Shown here one piece after another: positions 7,391-13,212 of a DNA stretch of 42,564 nucleotides (positions are counted from its first letter, which is position 1; each line of letters starts with the position of its first letter). Both the position numbers and the translations under genes were made by a program. Location of the stretch: assembly GCA_018715925.1 (NCBI GenBank), contig DVKQ01000101.1:1-42564 (forward strand), in the 5' to 3' direction. This DNA is from Candidatus Onthousia faecipullorum. GTDB lineage: Bacteria > Bacillota_I > Bacilli_A > RF39 > UBA660. The notes beneath the pieces were generated by a model. It was not told the DNA's origin. It did not search any database and saw only the letters and a list, made by a program, of their open reading frames with translations.

Positions 7391-7652
7391 TGTCGACCAA
7401 AACATTTCAATTACTTTTTTTATAAAATTTTTTACTAGTATTCATATATCTATCGCCTCGGGATTTACCTTGTATTTATTTTCTTACAACTAACACTCTC
7501 CTTTCGTTAGTAATTCATATATATACTGCTTTATGATTACTCAAATACAATTATAACACAAATTTTGACTTATAAAACATAAAGTTGCTCCTTGTGAAGG
7601 AGCAGTATGTTAATGATATTTCCTATAAAATTATTTATAGGAGGTACTAACG
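7391..7652. other. Intergenic region with two hairpins before an XRE gene
   Basis: No convincing gene is seen. A perfect 8-bp hairpin TGCTCCTT-GTG-AAGGAGCA lies at 7586-7604. A second perfect 8-bp hairpin, CCTATAAA-ATTA-TTTATAGG, at 7622-7641 overlaps the first two bases of the GGAGG ribosome binding site (7640-7644) of the next gene, so it could mask translation. On the minus strand GAGGCGATAGATAT precedes an ATG with 12 codons (7443-7405 region), too short to call. Confidence 0.5.
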
Positions 7653-7919
7653 ATGAACAACATTTATGATTTATTTAATCTTATAGGAAGAAATATGAAA
7701 GCTATAAGAACTGAAATAATCGGTAAATCACAAGAAAAAATGGCAGAAGAAAACGATTTAAGTAGAAGTTTTATTTCACACATCGAAAGTCCAAATGTGG
7801 ATACAGGAGTTTCATTAGATACCTTATTTTACTTAGCACAGAAATATAACTTTGATATTAGAAAATTCTTCGATGGATATGAAGAACTTATGAATAAAGA
7901 CAAAAGAAATGATGAATAA
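7653..7919 (+). CDS. Small XRE-family HTH protein
   Basis: An 88-residue protein, mostly helix-turn-helix (about residues 13-70: KSQEKMAEENDLSRSFISHIES then a long helix LDTLFYLAQKYNFDIRKFF). Its ATG has GGAGG eight bases before it, partly buried in a hairpin. This type of single-domain regulator is common in phage-like and integrative elements. It is transcribed toward the CAP-domain gene and ends in a shared terminator. Confidence 0.8.
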   Translation: MNNIYDLFNLIGRNMKAIRTEIIGKSQEKMAEENDLSRSFISHIESPNVDTGVSLDTLFYLAQKYNFDIRKFFDGYEELMNKDKRNDE

Positions 7920-7930
7920 TCATTTCTTTT
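7902..7930. terminator. Bidirectional terminator
   Basis: Perfect 12-bp stem AAAAGAAATGAT/ATCATTTCTTTT with a 5-base loop and flanking T/A runs. It overlaps the stop of the plus-strand XRE gene and directly follows the stop of the minus-strand CAP gene. Confidence 0.85.
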
Positions 7931-9055
7931 TTAATAGTTCATTCTAAACGATGCTACTGCATACCACATTCCATTTTTCTCATACACACTTACTGCCATA
8001 GCTGTATTTTCATTCCTTAACATAGTTTCTCTATGTGTTGGGCTATTTTTCCAAGCCTCAAAGAAGTTACCACCTGCTGTACCATAACCAATATTTTCTC
8101 CAAAACCGTAGGAAGCATTATGAGAATAATTGCTTACAATTTGTTTAGCTCTCATGTCAGCTTCATTTTGTGCTTCTGTAGTGATTGGTAATTCAGATTT
8201 ACCATTTTGTCTTCTATAAGCATTAATCTGAGATGCGTATGTGCTAGCAATATCTCTTCTGTAACCTTCTGATGATTGCTGAGAAGTATTGTTACTTGAT
8301 TGATTGCTTGAATTATTACTTGTTATATTATTGTTGTTTTTGCTCGAACTAGTATTATTATTGCTTGAAGAAGGAGCAGGATTGTTTTTAGCATTCTCAT
8401 ATTCAATCATTGCATCACTTTTATATATAGTACCATCAATAGTTTTACTAACTTTACCTTCTTCTTTAGCTGATTCTAAATCAATAATTTCTAATGTAAA
8501 ATTTTTAGATGTTTTATTTTCATATTGATCTGTTGCAATTACTTCTAATTCATAAGTACCAATTTTAGATAAATCATAATCACCATCAATAGTGATTTCA
8601 ACTTTCGATAAATCCTCTGCTTCAAAGAACTTTGTTAAATCTACATCTTTGGAGTTTTGTTCTAAAGTTATTTTTTCTGGTACTGTTTTAAATTCTGGTT
8701 TTTTAGTGTCTTCTACTTTTATTTGAAATTGAATTTCTTTATCTTTATATTTCATAGATAATTTATAAGTACCTACTTCTAATAATTCAGCACCTTTTGA
8801 TAATAGTTTATTATCTACTATACTGAATTTATCTTTATCATCGATATTAAGTTTATATTCATCTATATCTTTTATTTCCTCAGGATTCTTTAAATAATAA
8901 GATGATGTAAAAGGCACTTCATCTCCAAATTCAAATACAAAAGTATCTTTTTTCAATACAAGCTGATTTTTATTTAATAAAAGAAAAGAAATAACAGTTA
9001 CAGATATTATTATAATAATGGAAATTAAAATGATAATCAATTTTTTTCGTTTCAT
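7931..9055 (-). CDS. Secreted or membrane-anchored CAP-domain (SCP/PR-1, YkwD-like) protein
   Basis: About 374 residues. A basic N-terminus (MKRKK) and a signal-anchor span lie at about 5-28. Two beta-rich, Ig-like segments (about 35-112 and 115-195) follow, then a Ser/Asn-rich linker (about 220-265), then a C-terminal CAP domain with YRRQNGKSELP, SHNAS, GENIGYG and THRETML. The start is the ATG at 9055, seven bases after GAGG, rather than the GTG at 9064. Such proteins sit outside the cell, with unknown substrate. A surface protein behind a regulatory cassette fits an accessory element. A small GC-richer hairpin at 9081-9099 lies before it. Confidence 0.88.
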   Translation of the reverse strand: MKRKKLIIILISIIIIISVTVISFLLLNKNQLVLKKDTFVFEFGDEVPFTSSYYLKNPEEIKDIDEYKLNIDDKDKFSIVDNKLLSKGAELLEVGTYKLSMKYKDKEIQFQIKVEDTKKPEFKTVPEKITLEQNSKDVDLTKFFEAEDLSKVEITIDGDYDLSKIGTYELEVIATDQYENKTSKNFTLEIIDLESAKEEGKVSKTIDGTIYKSDAMIEYENAKNNPAPSSSNNNTSSSKNNNNITSNNSSNQSSNNTSQQSSEGYRRDIASTYASQINAYRRQNGKSELPITTEAQNEADMRAKQIVSNYSHNASYGFGENIGYGTAGGNFFEAWKNSPTHRETMLRNENTAMAVSVYEKNGMWYAVASFRMNY

Positions 9056-9107
9056 TTGATACACCTCACACGTCTATGTAAATGTGGCAAAGCCACATTA
9101 TATACTT

Positions 9108-9569
9108 CTAATTAATATGAAATTCATAAGTCATTTGATAAATATAAGACACTCTATTGTTATAAATTGCTAATAAATAAAATGCTCTAGGTTTATACTT
9201 TCTAACCGTTCTCTCTGCTATCTTCATTTTAGCAGAAATTTGTGAATCTGTCAGTCCATAAAATCCTTTCCACATTAATAATTCTCCCAACATAGCATCT
9301 TTACTTTGAATTTCACATATATTTTTGATATATTGTCCAACTTTATCTTTTTCATTATCCAACTTCTCTACTATTTTATTTTCAAATGAGCTTTTTTTTC
9401 TAACCTGATTTGAGAATTTTATTAAACTAGTAGAGTTCATTGGAATAGTTAGATTTTTTTTAATTCGTCTTTCAACTAATGGCTGATATTTCGTACAAAG
9501 TTTCTTACCATTTAAGATTGTTTTTTGTTCATCTATTTCTGGTATATAAACTTCAGAAGCCTCAATCAT
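9108..9569 (-). CDS. ArpU-like / sigma-region-4-like HTH protein
   Basis: A 153-residue protein. The C-terminal part, about residues 100-140, reads LLMWKGFYGLTDSQISAKMKIAERTVRKYKPRA, summarised here by its LTDSQISAKM...ERTVRKY core, which is a sigma-70 region 4-type HTH as found in phage late transcription regulators such as ArpU. The N-terminal half is charged and shows no clear domain. There is no good ribosome binding site and the ATG follows the cold-shock gene stop by one base, so it is probably translated by coupling. It is last in the overlapping cassette. The ArpU assignment is by pattern only. Confidence 0.55.
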   Translation of the reverse strand: MIEASEVYIPEIDEQKTILNGKKLCTKYQPLVERRIKKNLTIPMNSTSLIKFSNQVRKKSSFENKIVEKLDNEKDKVGQYIKNICEIQSKDAMLGELLMWKGFYGLTDSQISAKMKIAERTVRKYKPRAFYLLAIYNNRVSYIYQMTYEFHIN

Positions 9570-9570
9570 A

Positions 9571-9792
9571 TTATGCCACAGTTTCTACTTCTTCTTGTTC
9601 TATTTTATAAACATTGACTGCTTTCTTTAATTCTGGATCATAGTCAAACTTAACTAAATCTCCTTCATCTAATGTTTTAAAACCACTCATCATAATTTCT
9701 GAAAAATGAACATATATATCATTTTCCACTTCCTCACTTTGAATAAATCCATACCCCAACTGAGCATCAAACCATTTTACTTTCCCTTTCAT
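9571..9792 (-). CDS. Cold-shock domain protein (CspA-like)
   Basis: A 73-residue nucleic-acid-binding protein with the CSD fold: KGKVKWFD at the start, RNP1-like GYGFIQ at about 13-18 and RNP2-like IYVHFSEI at about 26-33. The acidic C-terminal tail EQEEVETVA is unusual. Unlike the normal solitary csp genes it is embedded in a multigene overlapping operon; its ATG lies within the end of the upstream membrane protein gene. It may act as an RNA chaperone or single-strand binding protein for this cassette. Confidence 0.9.
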   Translation of the reverse strand: MKGKVKWFDAQLGYGFIQSEEVENDIYVHFSEIMMSGFKTLDEGDLVKFDYDPELKKAVNVYKIEQEEVETVA

Positions 9793-10343
9793 CTTCTTTT
9801 TCCCTTTCCTTTCGTCTTTAATTCATTTTCTCCTGTAGCAAGTTCATATAATTTATCAATTCTTACTGTAATAGAATTAACAATTAATATCATTGCTACG
9901 GTTACTACCAAATAATAAAAACTACTCATTAAACTACTAAATACTGCAAAATGTATAATTAATAAAACTATTTCTGGTATCAATAAAATTCCACATATAA
10001 ACATCATAATAATTTCTTTTGTACTTTTTATATTTTTCTTTTTGATTGCAATTAATGTTATTGCAAATACAAGTGTAATAATACATATATTGTAAACATC
10101 TAAAATAAAAGCAATAAACTTATTAATATTTATGATATTAACACTTGTAAGATATATTAAACTTTGTGTAACCAGATTTACAAATATAAAAGTTGTTAAT
10201 AAAAATATTATTTGCTTTACTACTTTTAAAATATTAGAAACTTTATGATATTTTTGCATCCTTTTATTATTTCCTTCGCCCTTCCAATACTCCATAGCAC
10301 TTCTATCATATAAATCAGTATAAAACTGTTTTAGTTTTTTCAT
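9789..10343 (-). CDS. Four-span membrane protein of unknown function
   Basis: A 184-residue protein. A basic cytoplasmic start (MKKLKQFYTDLYDRSAM) is followed by four hydrophobic segments (about residues 42-62, 73-98, 108-132 and 136-158) and a basic tail rich in Lys/Gly. It overlaps the MazF gene upstream and the cold-shock gene downstream by four bases each, and has a GGAGGAG site. I do not recognise a family. Confidence 0.65.
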   Translation of the reverse strand: MKKLKQFYTDLYDRSAMEYWKGEGNNKRMQKYHKVSNILKVVKQIIFLLTTFIFVNLVTQSLIYLTSVNIININKFIAFILDVYNICIITLVFAITLIAIKKKNIKSTKEIIMMFICGILLIPEIVLLIIHFAVFSSLMSSFYYLVVTVAMILIVNSITVRIDKLYELATGENELKTKGKGKRR

Positions 10344-10675
10344 TTCTCCTCCTTCAATGATAGAGATATAGATATTGCTTCATCAATATCTTTCATAGTA
10401 CTACGTTTTAAAGTATATTGGTAACAGATTATCTGCTCTTTTGAGATAGTAAAGATATGTTCACATAAAGCCATCTGCTTTGAATCAATCCTTACATGAA
10501 TTGGTAAATCAGTTCTTTTAATTTTTGTAGTAATTGGCACAACAATTAGTGTTTTAGAAAAAGTATTAGCGTAATCATTCTGGACGATTATACATGGACG
10601 TCTTCCGTTTTGAATGTTAGGATAAGAATTATTAAGATTAACTAAATAGACATTGCCCTTTTTATAATTTTTCAT
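10340..10675 (-). CDS. MazF/PemK-family endoribonuclease toxin
   Basis: A 111-residue protein with the MazF fold. The start is KKGNVYLVNLN, then GRRPCIIVQND at about 24-34 and IVVPITTK at about 45-52, with a later CEHIFTI strand; length is normal. It would cleave mRNA in a sequence-specific way. No MazE-type antitoxin is recognisable. The preceding gene (10672-10935) overlaps it by four bases and is the only positional candidate. Its ribosome binding site is weak, suggesting coupled translation. Cassette neighbours include a cold-shock protein, which is unusual for this toxin family. Confidence 0.88.
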   Translation of the reverse strand: MKNYKKGNVYLVNLNNSYPNIQNGRRPCIIVQNDYANTFSKTLIVVPITTKIKRTDLPIHVRIDSKQMALCEHIFTISKEQIICYQYTLKRSTMKDIDEAISISLSLKEEK

Positions 10676-10935
10676 AAAAAGTATATTTTAATTGGTGTTT
10701 TTACTTCAAGAATATAATAAGCGTTTAGAGGATATTTGGACTTTCTTTTGAATCTATCTTTAGGGTTTTCATAAATAATTCTTAATTCACAATTAAATCC
10801 AATCTTTTCTAACTGTTTGATTACATTTTCTTTTCCTACACGTTTTACAAGATCCCTGCCACAAGAACAATTACCAAATTTATCCAGATGATTGATAATC
10901 CATTGTGGTATTATTTCTTCATTAGATTTAGACAT
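10672..10935 (-). CDS. Hypothetical protein preceding the MazF-like toxin
   Basis: An 87-residue protein with no recognised family. It starts at the ATG after GAAAGGATGACATCTAA. It carries NCSCGRDL near residue 22 and a basic central stretch (KDRFKRKSKYP). Its end overlaps the mazF-like start by four bases, so it is a candidate antitoxin or accessory factor, but it has none of the usual antitoxin DNA-binding motifs (AbrB, RHH). Confidence 0.55.
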   Translation of the reverse strand: MSKSNEEIIPQWIINHLDKFGNCSCGRDLVKRVGKENVIKQLEKIGFNCELRIIYENPKDRFKRKSKYPLNAYYILEVKTPIKIYFL

Positions 10936-11034
10936 TTAGATGTCATCCTTTCAACATTACTATTCAACACTTCATAATACTGCACTTTGGAAACCAACCT
11001 GTCTTTTTGTTTCTATCTATCACTCCTCTCTTTT

Positions 11035-11051
11035 GTAGACTACAGGAAACA
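11035..11051 (+). repeat. 17-bp operator-like repeat, copy 1
   Basis: GTAGACTACAGGAAACA, one base different from copy 2. Part of a four-copy set matching GTnnACnACnGGnAACA across 11.03-11.96 kb. Confidence 0.65.
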
Positions 11052-11105
11052 TTTACTTTTTTTAAAAACACTAGTTATTAAGTGTAATTTTAAAAGTATT
11101 AGTTT

Positions 11106-11122
11106 GTAGACCACAGGAAACA
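11106..11122 (+). repeat. 17-bp operator-like repeat, copy 2
   Basis: GTAGACCACAGGAAACA. It is flanked by TTT on the left and TTT on the right, as in copy 1, giving a 23-base near-identical block. Confidence 0.65.
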
Positions 11123-11286
11123 TTTTGCTTTAAAAAAATAAGTACTCCCTCTAGTTATGTTATGATTTCTCATCACCATCCTCGGTACTTCATCCTACAC
11201 ATACATATTAATCTTTTTTTTGAAAAAAGTCAACCGCTATTTTGAAGATTAAATTGCTGTATAGATATTTTCTATACAGCTTGGTA

Positions 11287-11604
11287 CTATTTTCTCATTA
11301 TTGAGTCAGAATAATCAGATAATAATTTTAAAGTATTATCTAAAATGTCTTCATCCTCTATTGAAACAGTACCAATGATACCAACTGCATTTATTAAATT
11401 TTCTAATTTTACTGCTAATGAACTCGTACATAAAAGATCTTGAGTGGTAGTCTTATAATCTTTTATTATTACATTGAGTTTTTGGAGCAACATTGATAAG
11501 TCTTTATAATTCATACTTTCCTTTAATTCAATGTGCTTTTGTACTACGGTTAATACTTCATCTACTTCTTTTACTACTTTTACTGCTACAATTTCATTAG
11601 TCAT
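11287..11604 (-). CDS. Hypothetical helical protein
   Basis: A 105-residue, probably all-helical, acidic protein without membrane segments. I do not recognise it. It overlaps the upstream small gene by eight bases and has an AGGAAAAAAG site, so the two form an operon expressed from the promoter at 11868-11896, which carries an operator-like repeat. Confidence 0.6.
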   Translation of the reverse strand: MTNEIVAVKVVKEVDEVLTVVQKHIELKESMNYKDLSMLLQKLNVIIKDYKTTTQDLLCTSSLAVKLENLINAVGIIGTVSIEDEDILDNTLKLLSDYSDSIMRK

Positions 11605-11755
11605 ACTTTTTTCCTTCCTTTTTTTGAGTGGTATTTGTGGCTTCTTCCCCCTTTAAATGATTAATACACTCTTCAAGAATCTGGATAGTTGTAGCTCGAT
11701 CTAATTGTGTAGAAATTTTAATCTTTTTATCTTTCCTTGTACTTACACTAATCAT
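11597..11755 (-). CDS. Small basic hypothetical protein
   Basis: About 52 residues from the ATG at 11755 (MISVSTRKDKKIKI), or 61 from the ATG at 11782 (MSSCQVRS). I prefer 11755 because the first ATG lacks a well-spaced ribosome binding site and because a 16-codon leader ORF ends overlapping the second ATG. The segment TQLDRATTIQILEECINHL resembles a short ribbon-helix-helix-like stretch but is too short to be sure. Function unknown. Confidence 0.5.
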   Translation of the reverse strand: MISVSTRKDKKIKISTQLDRATTIQILEECINHLKGEEATNTTQKKEGKKYD

Positions 11756-11798
11756 TATACTTCTGACCTGACATGAAGACATCTCTATATTTATTCAC
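11748..11798 (-). CDS. Possible 16-codon leader peptide, coupled to the next gene
   Basis: GTG start at 11798 with AAGGA six bases upstream, reading MNKYRDVFMSGQKYND and stopping at TAG. The TAG lies within ATGATTAG, so its stop overlaps the ATG of the following small gene, a layout used for translational coupling. It is very short, so the call is tentative. Confidence 0.35.
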   Translation of the reverse strand: MNKYRDVFMSGQKYND

Positions 11799-11867
11799 CT
11801 CTCTTCCTTAGGGTGAAAAAACCACCCTTTTCAAACTATCGCCTCCACTTCATATACTACTAATTTA

Positions 11868-11908
11868 ATAATATCAAAAAAAATTATGTTTGTCTACCAC
11901 AGGCAACA
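11868..11908 (-). promoter_or_regulatory. Minus-strand promoter overlapped by operator-like repeat, copy 3
   Basis: TAGACA (11891-11896), 17 bases, TATTAT (11868-11873) on the minus strand. The repeat GTCTACCACAGGCAACA (11892-11908, plus strand) covers the -35 box, so bound protein would block RNA polymerase. It drives the genes at 11287-11798. Confidence 0.65.
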
Positions 11909-11942
11909 TAATTGCTTAATAATTAAAATTGAAAAGATATTT

Positions 11943-11970
11943 TTGTTACCCGTGGTAGACATTTTATAAA
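11943..11970 (+). promoter_or_regulatory. Promoter of the XRE gene with operator-like repeat, copy 4
   Basis: TTGTTA (11943-11948), 16 bases, TATAAA (11965-11970). The inverted copy of the repeat, TGTTACCCGTGGTAGAC (11944-11960), fills the -35/spacer region. Copies 3 and 4 face each other across 35 bases between divergent promoters, as expected for an autoregulated switch. Confidence 0.7.
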
Positions 11971-12005
11971 AAAAATAGTAAAATGATAAAGAAAGAGGTT
12001 GGATT

Positions 12006-12383
12006 ATGACTAGAAATGAAGCAATAAAAAAAATTGTATCTGATTATATATCATCCAATGGATTATCACAAAGTGATTTTGCTAGGCGTGGTGGATTAAC
12101 TAGAGTTTATGTAAATAAACTTATTAAAAGAGATCCATCAACAAAATATGGAATATCCTCTACCATGTTTGCTAAAATTGCTGATGCAATGAGAATGCAA
12201 GTGCAAGATTTAGAAGATTTAGTACACCTATATGAAGAAAATGATTCTATTCCAAAAGATTACACAGAAATTTCCAAGATTAAAAATGACATAATAAACA
12301 TAATTAGAAATTCAAACCTTAATGAAAAACAATTATTAGAAATATATTACTTTATAAATCAATATAGCTCTAAAAATAGTTAG
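12006..12383 (+). CDS. XRE-family HTH regulator, probable master regulator of the 11-12 kb region
   Basis: A 125-residue protein. HTH at about residues 15-62 (GLSQSDFARRGGLTRVYVNKLIKRDPSTKYGIS, cited by its SQSDFARRGGLT and YVNKLIKRD parts), followed by a helical C-terminal half about 80-125. RBS AAAGAGG is well placed. Its own promoter and the divergent one each carry a copy of a 17-bp motif, and two further copies lie before the MazF cassette. The natural inference is that this protein binds the motif and represses all three. Such switches are typical of integrative elements and phages. Confidence 0.82.
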   Translation: MTRNEAIKKIVSDYISSNGLSQSDFARRGGLTRVYVNKLIKRDPSTKYGISSTMFAKIADAMRMQVQDLEDLVHLYEENDSIPKDYTEISKIKNDIINIIRNSNLNEKQLLEIYYFINQYSSKNS

Positions 12384-12398
12384 AGTTTTTATTTTGCT

Positions 12399-13166
12399 TT
12401 AATACTCAAGTTCTAATTCATCATTTTCTTTATACCATCCCGTTTCATCATCCCATTCTATTTGCTCCAAACTTTCTAATTTTTCAATATTGCTATACAT
12501 CGAGGCTTTAAAATAATTATATTTATTTTCAATTAGATTTCCTTCTTCATCTTTAAATTTATTCTTAATAACTTTATTTGTAATATAATGACTAATTTTA
12601 ATGAGTTCTTGATATGAATATTCAGATAATAATTTATTAAACATTTCATCATATTGAAACAAATCAATATCCATGTCCGAAACATAGTTTTTTTCAATTA
12701 AATCTTTTGTTAAAGGATTTAAATTATTTAAATCAAAAAAAGATGACTTTTCTTTATCATCTTTATCATTTTGTTCTTTAGTATTTTGTTTATTAGTATT
12801 TATTTGCGTTGGGTTATCCATATCTGGATTATCCATATATGGATTTTCCGTATCTGGATAAACTAATTCTTTTTCTATATGTGGTTCTTCATAAATAATA
12901 TATGTATATTCAAATAATCCCTTATCATTTTTGCTCTTTTCTATTACCAAATAATTATTATCTTTTAATTCCTTAAGAGTAGATCTAATTGCATCCTTAC
13001 CCTCTTTACAAATAGAACAAAGTCCAGCAAGAGAATAATCCCAGTCATCAGGTAAGGATAACATGAACGAAAGTAATCCTTTAGCTTTTAATGAAAGTGA
13101 TTTATCTCTTAAATGATAATTACTCATTACTGTGTAATTCTTATTTTTTTCTACTTTAAACACCAT
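12399..13166 (-). CDS. Winged-helix replication-type protein (helix-turn-helix/DnaD-like, element-associated)
   Basis: A 255-residue protein. The N-terminal 95 residues form a winged helix often seen in plasmid, ICE and phage replication proteins (YHLRDKSLSLKAKGLLSFML, LPDDWDYS, GKDAIRSTLKELKDNNYL). A low-complexity linker repeats DNP-type units (PDTENPYMDNPDMDNPTQ). The C-terminal part, about 165-245, is helical. It has a strong GGGGAGGAG site. The family suggests a role in element DNA replication. It follows the terminator of the mobile valS and may need its own promoter, which I could not locate. Confidence 0.75.
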   Translation of the reverse strand: MVFKVEKNKNYTVMSNYHLRDKSLSLKAKGLLSFMLSLPDDWDYSLAGLCSICKEGKDAIRSTLKELKDNNYLVIEKSKNDKGLFEYTYIIYEEPHIEKELVYPDTENPYMDNPDMDNPTQINTNKQNTKEQNDKDDKEKSSFFDLNNLNPLTKDLIEKNYVSDMDIDLFQYDEMFNKLLSEYSYQELIKISHYITNKVIKNKFKDEEGNLIENKYNYFKASMYSNIEKLESLEQIEWDDETGWYKENDELELEY

Positions 13167-13193
13167 ATTCTCCTCCCCTTTCTGACATATAAA

Positions 13194-13212
13194 AAAGAGC
13201 TTAACGCTCTTT
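13194..13212 (-). terminator. Rho-independent terminator of the second valS
   Basis: AAAGAGC-TTAAC-GCTCTTT: a perfect 7-bp stem with a 5-base loop, followed on the minus strand by a T run. It overlaps the valS stop codon. Confidence 0.85.

Larger units (their letters stand above)
10936..11286. promoter_or_regulatory. Regulatory leader of the MazF cassette, with two operator-like repeats
   Basis: No sizeable gene is seen. A minus-strand promoter TTGACT (11228-11233), 17 bases, TAATAT (11205-11210) drives the cassette. Two 17-base direct repeats follow in the leader: GTAGACCACAGGAAACA (11106-11122) and GTAGACTACAGGAAACA (11035-11051), 71 bp apart. On the minus strand GAGAGGAG after the second repeat precedes a GTG with 19 codons, too weak to annotate. 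A 9-bp hairpin GCTGTATAG/CTATACAGC (11256-11280) sits after the stop of the next gene. Confidence 0.6.

Noticed and set aside
7405-7460. 12-codon peptide gene on the minus strand after GAGGCGATAGATAT
   Set aside because: Too short, not coupled to a downstream gene, and no conserved feature.
9081-9099. Terminator between the ArpU-like gene and the CAP gene
   Set aside because: The hairpin AATGTGGC/GCCACATT is perfect but has no T run on either strand, so it may be an attenuator or processing site at most.
11035-11122. CRISPR repeats
   Set aside because: The two repeats are only 17-23 bases, 71 bp apart, with matching copies at promoters in both orientations; this fits operators.
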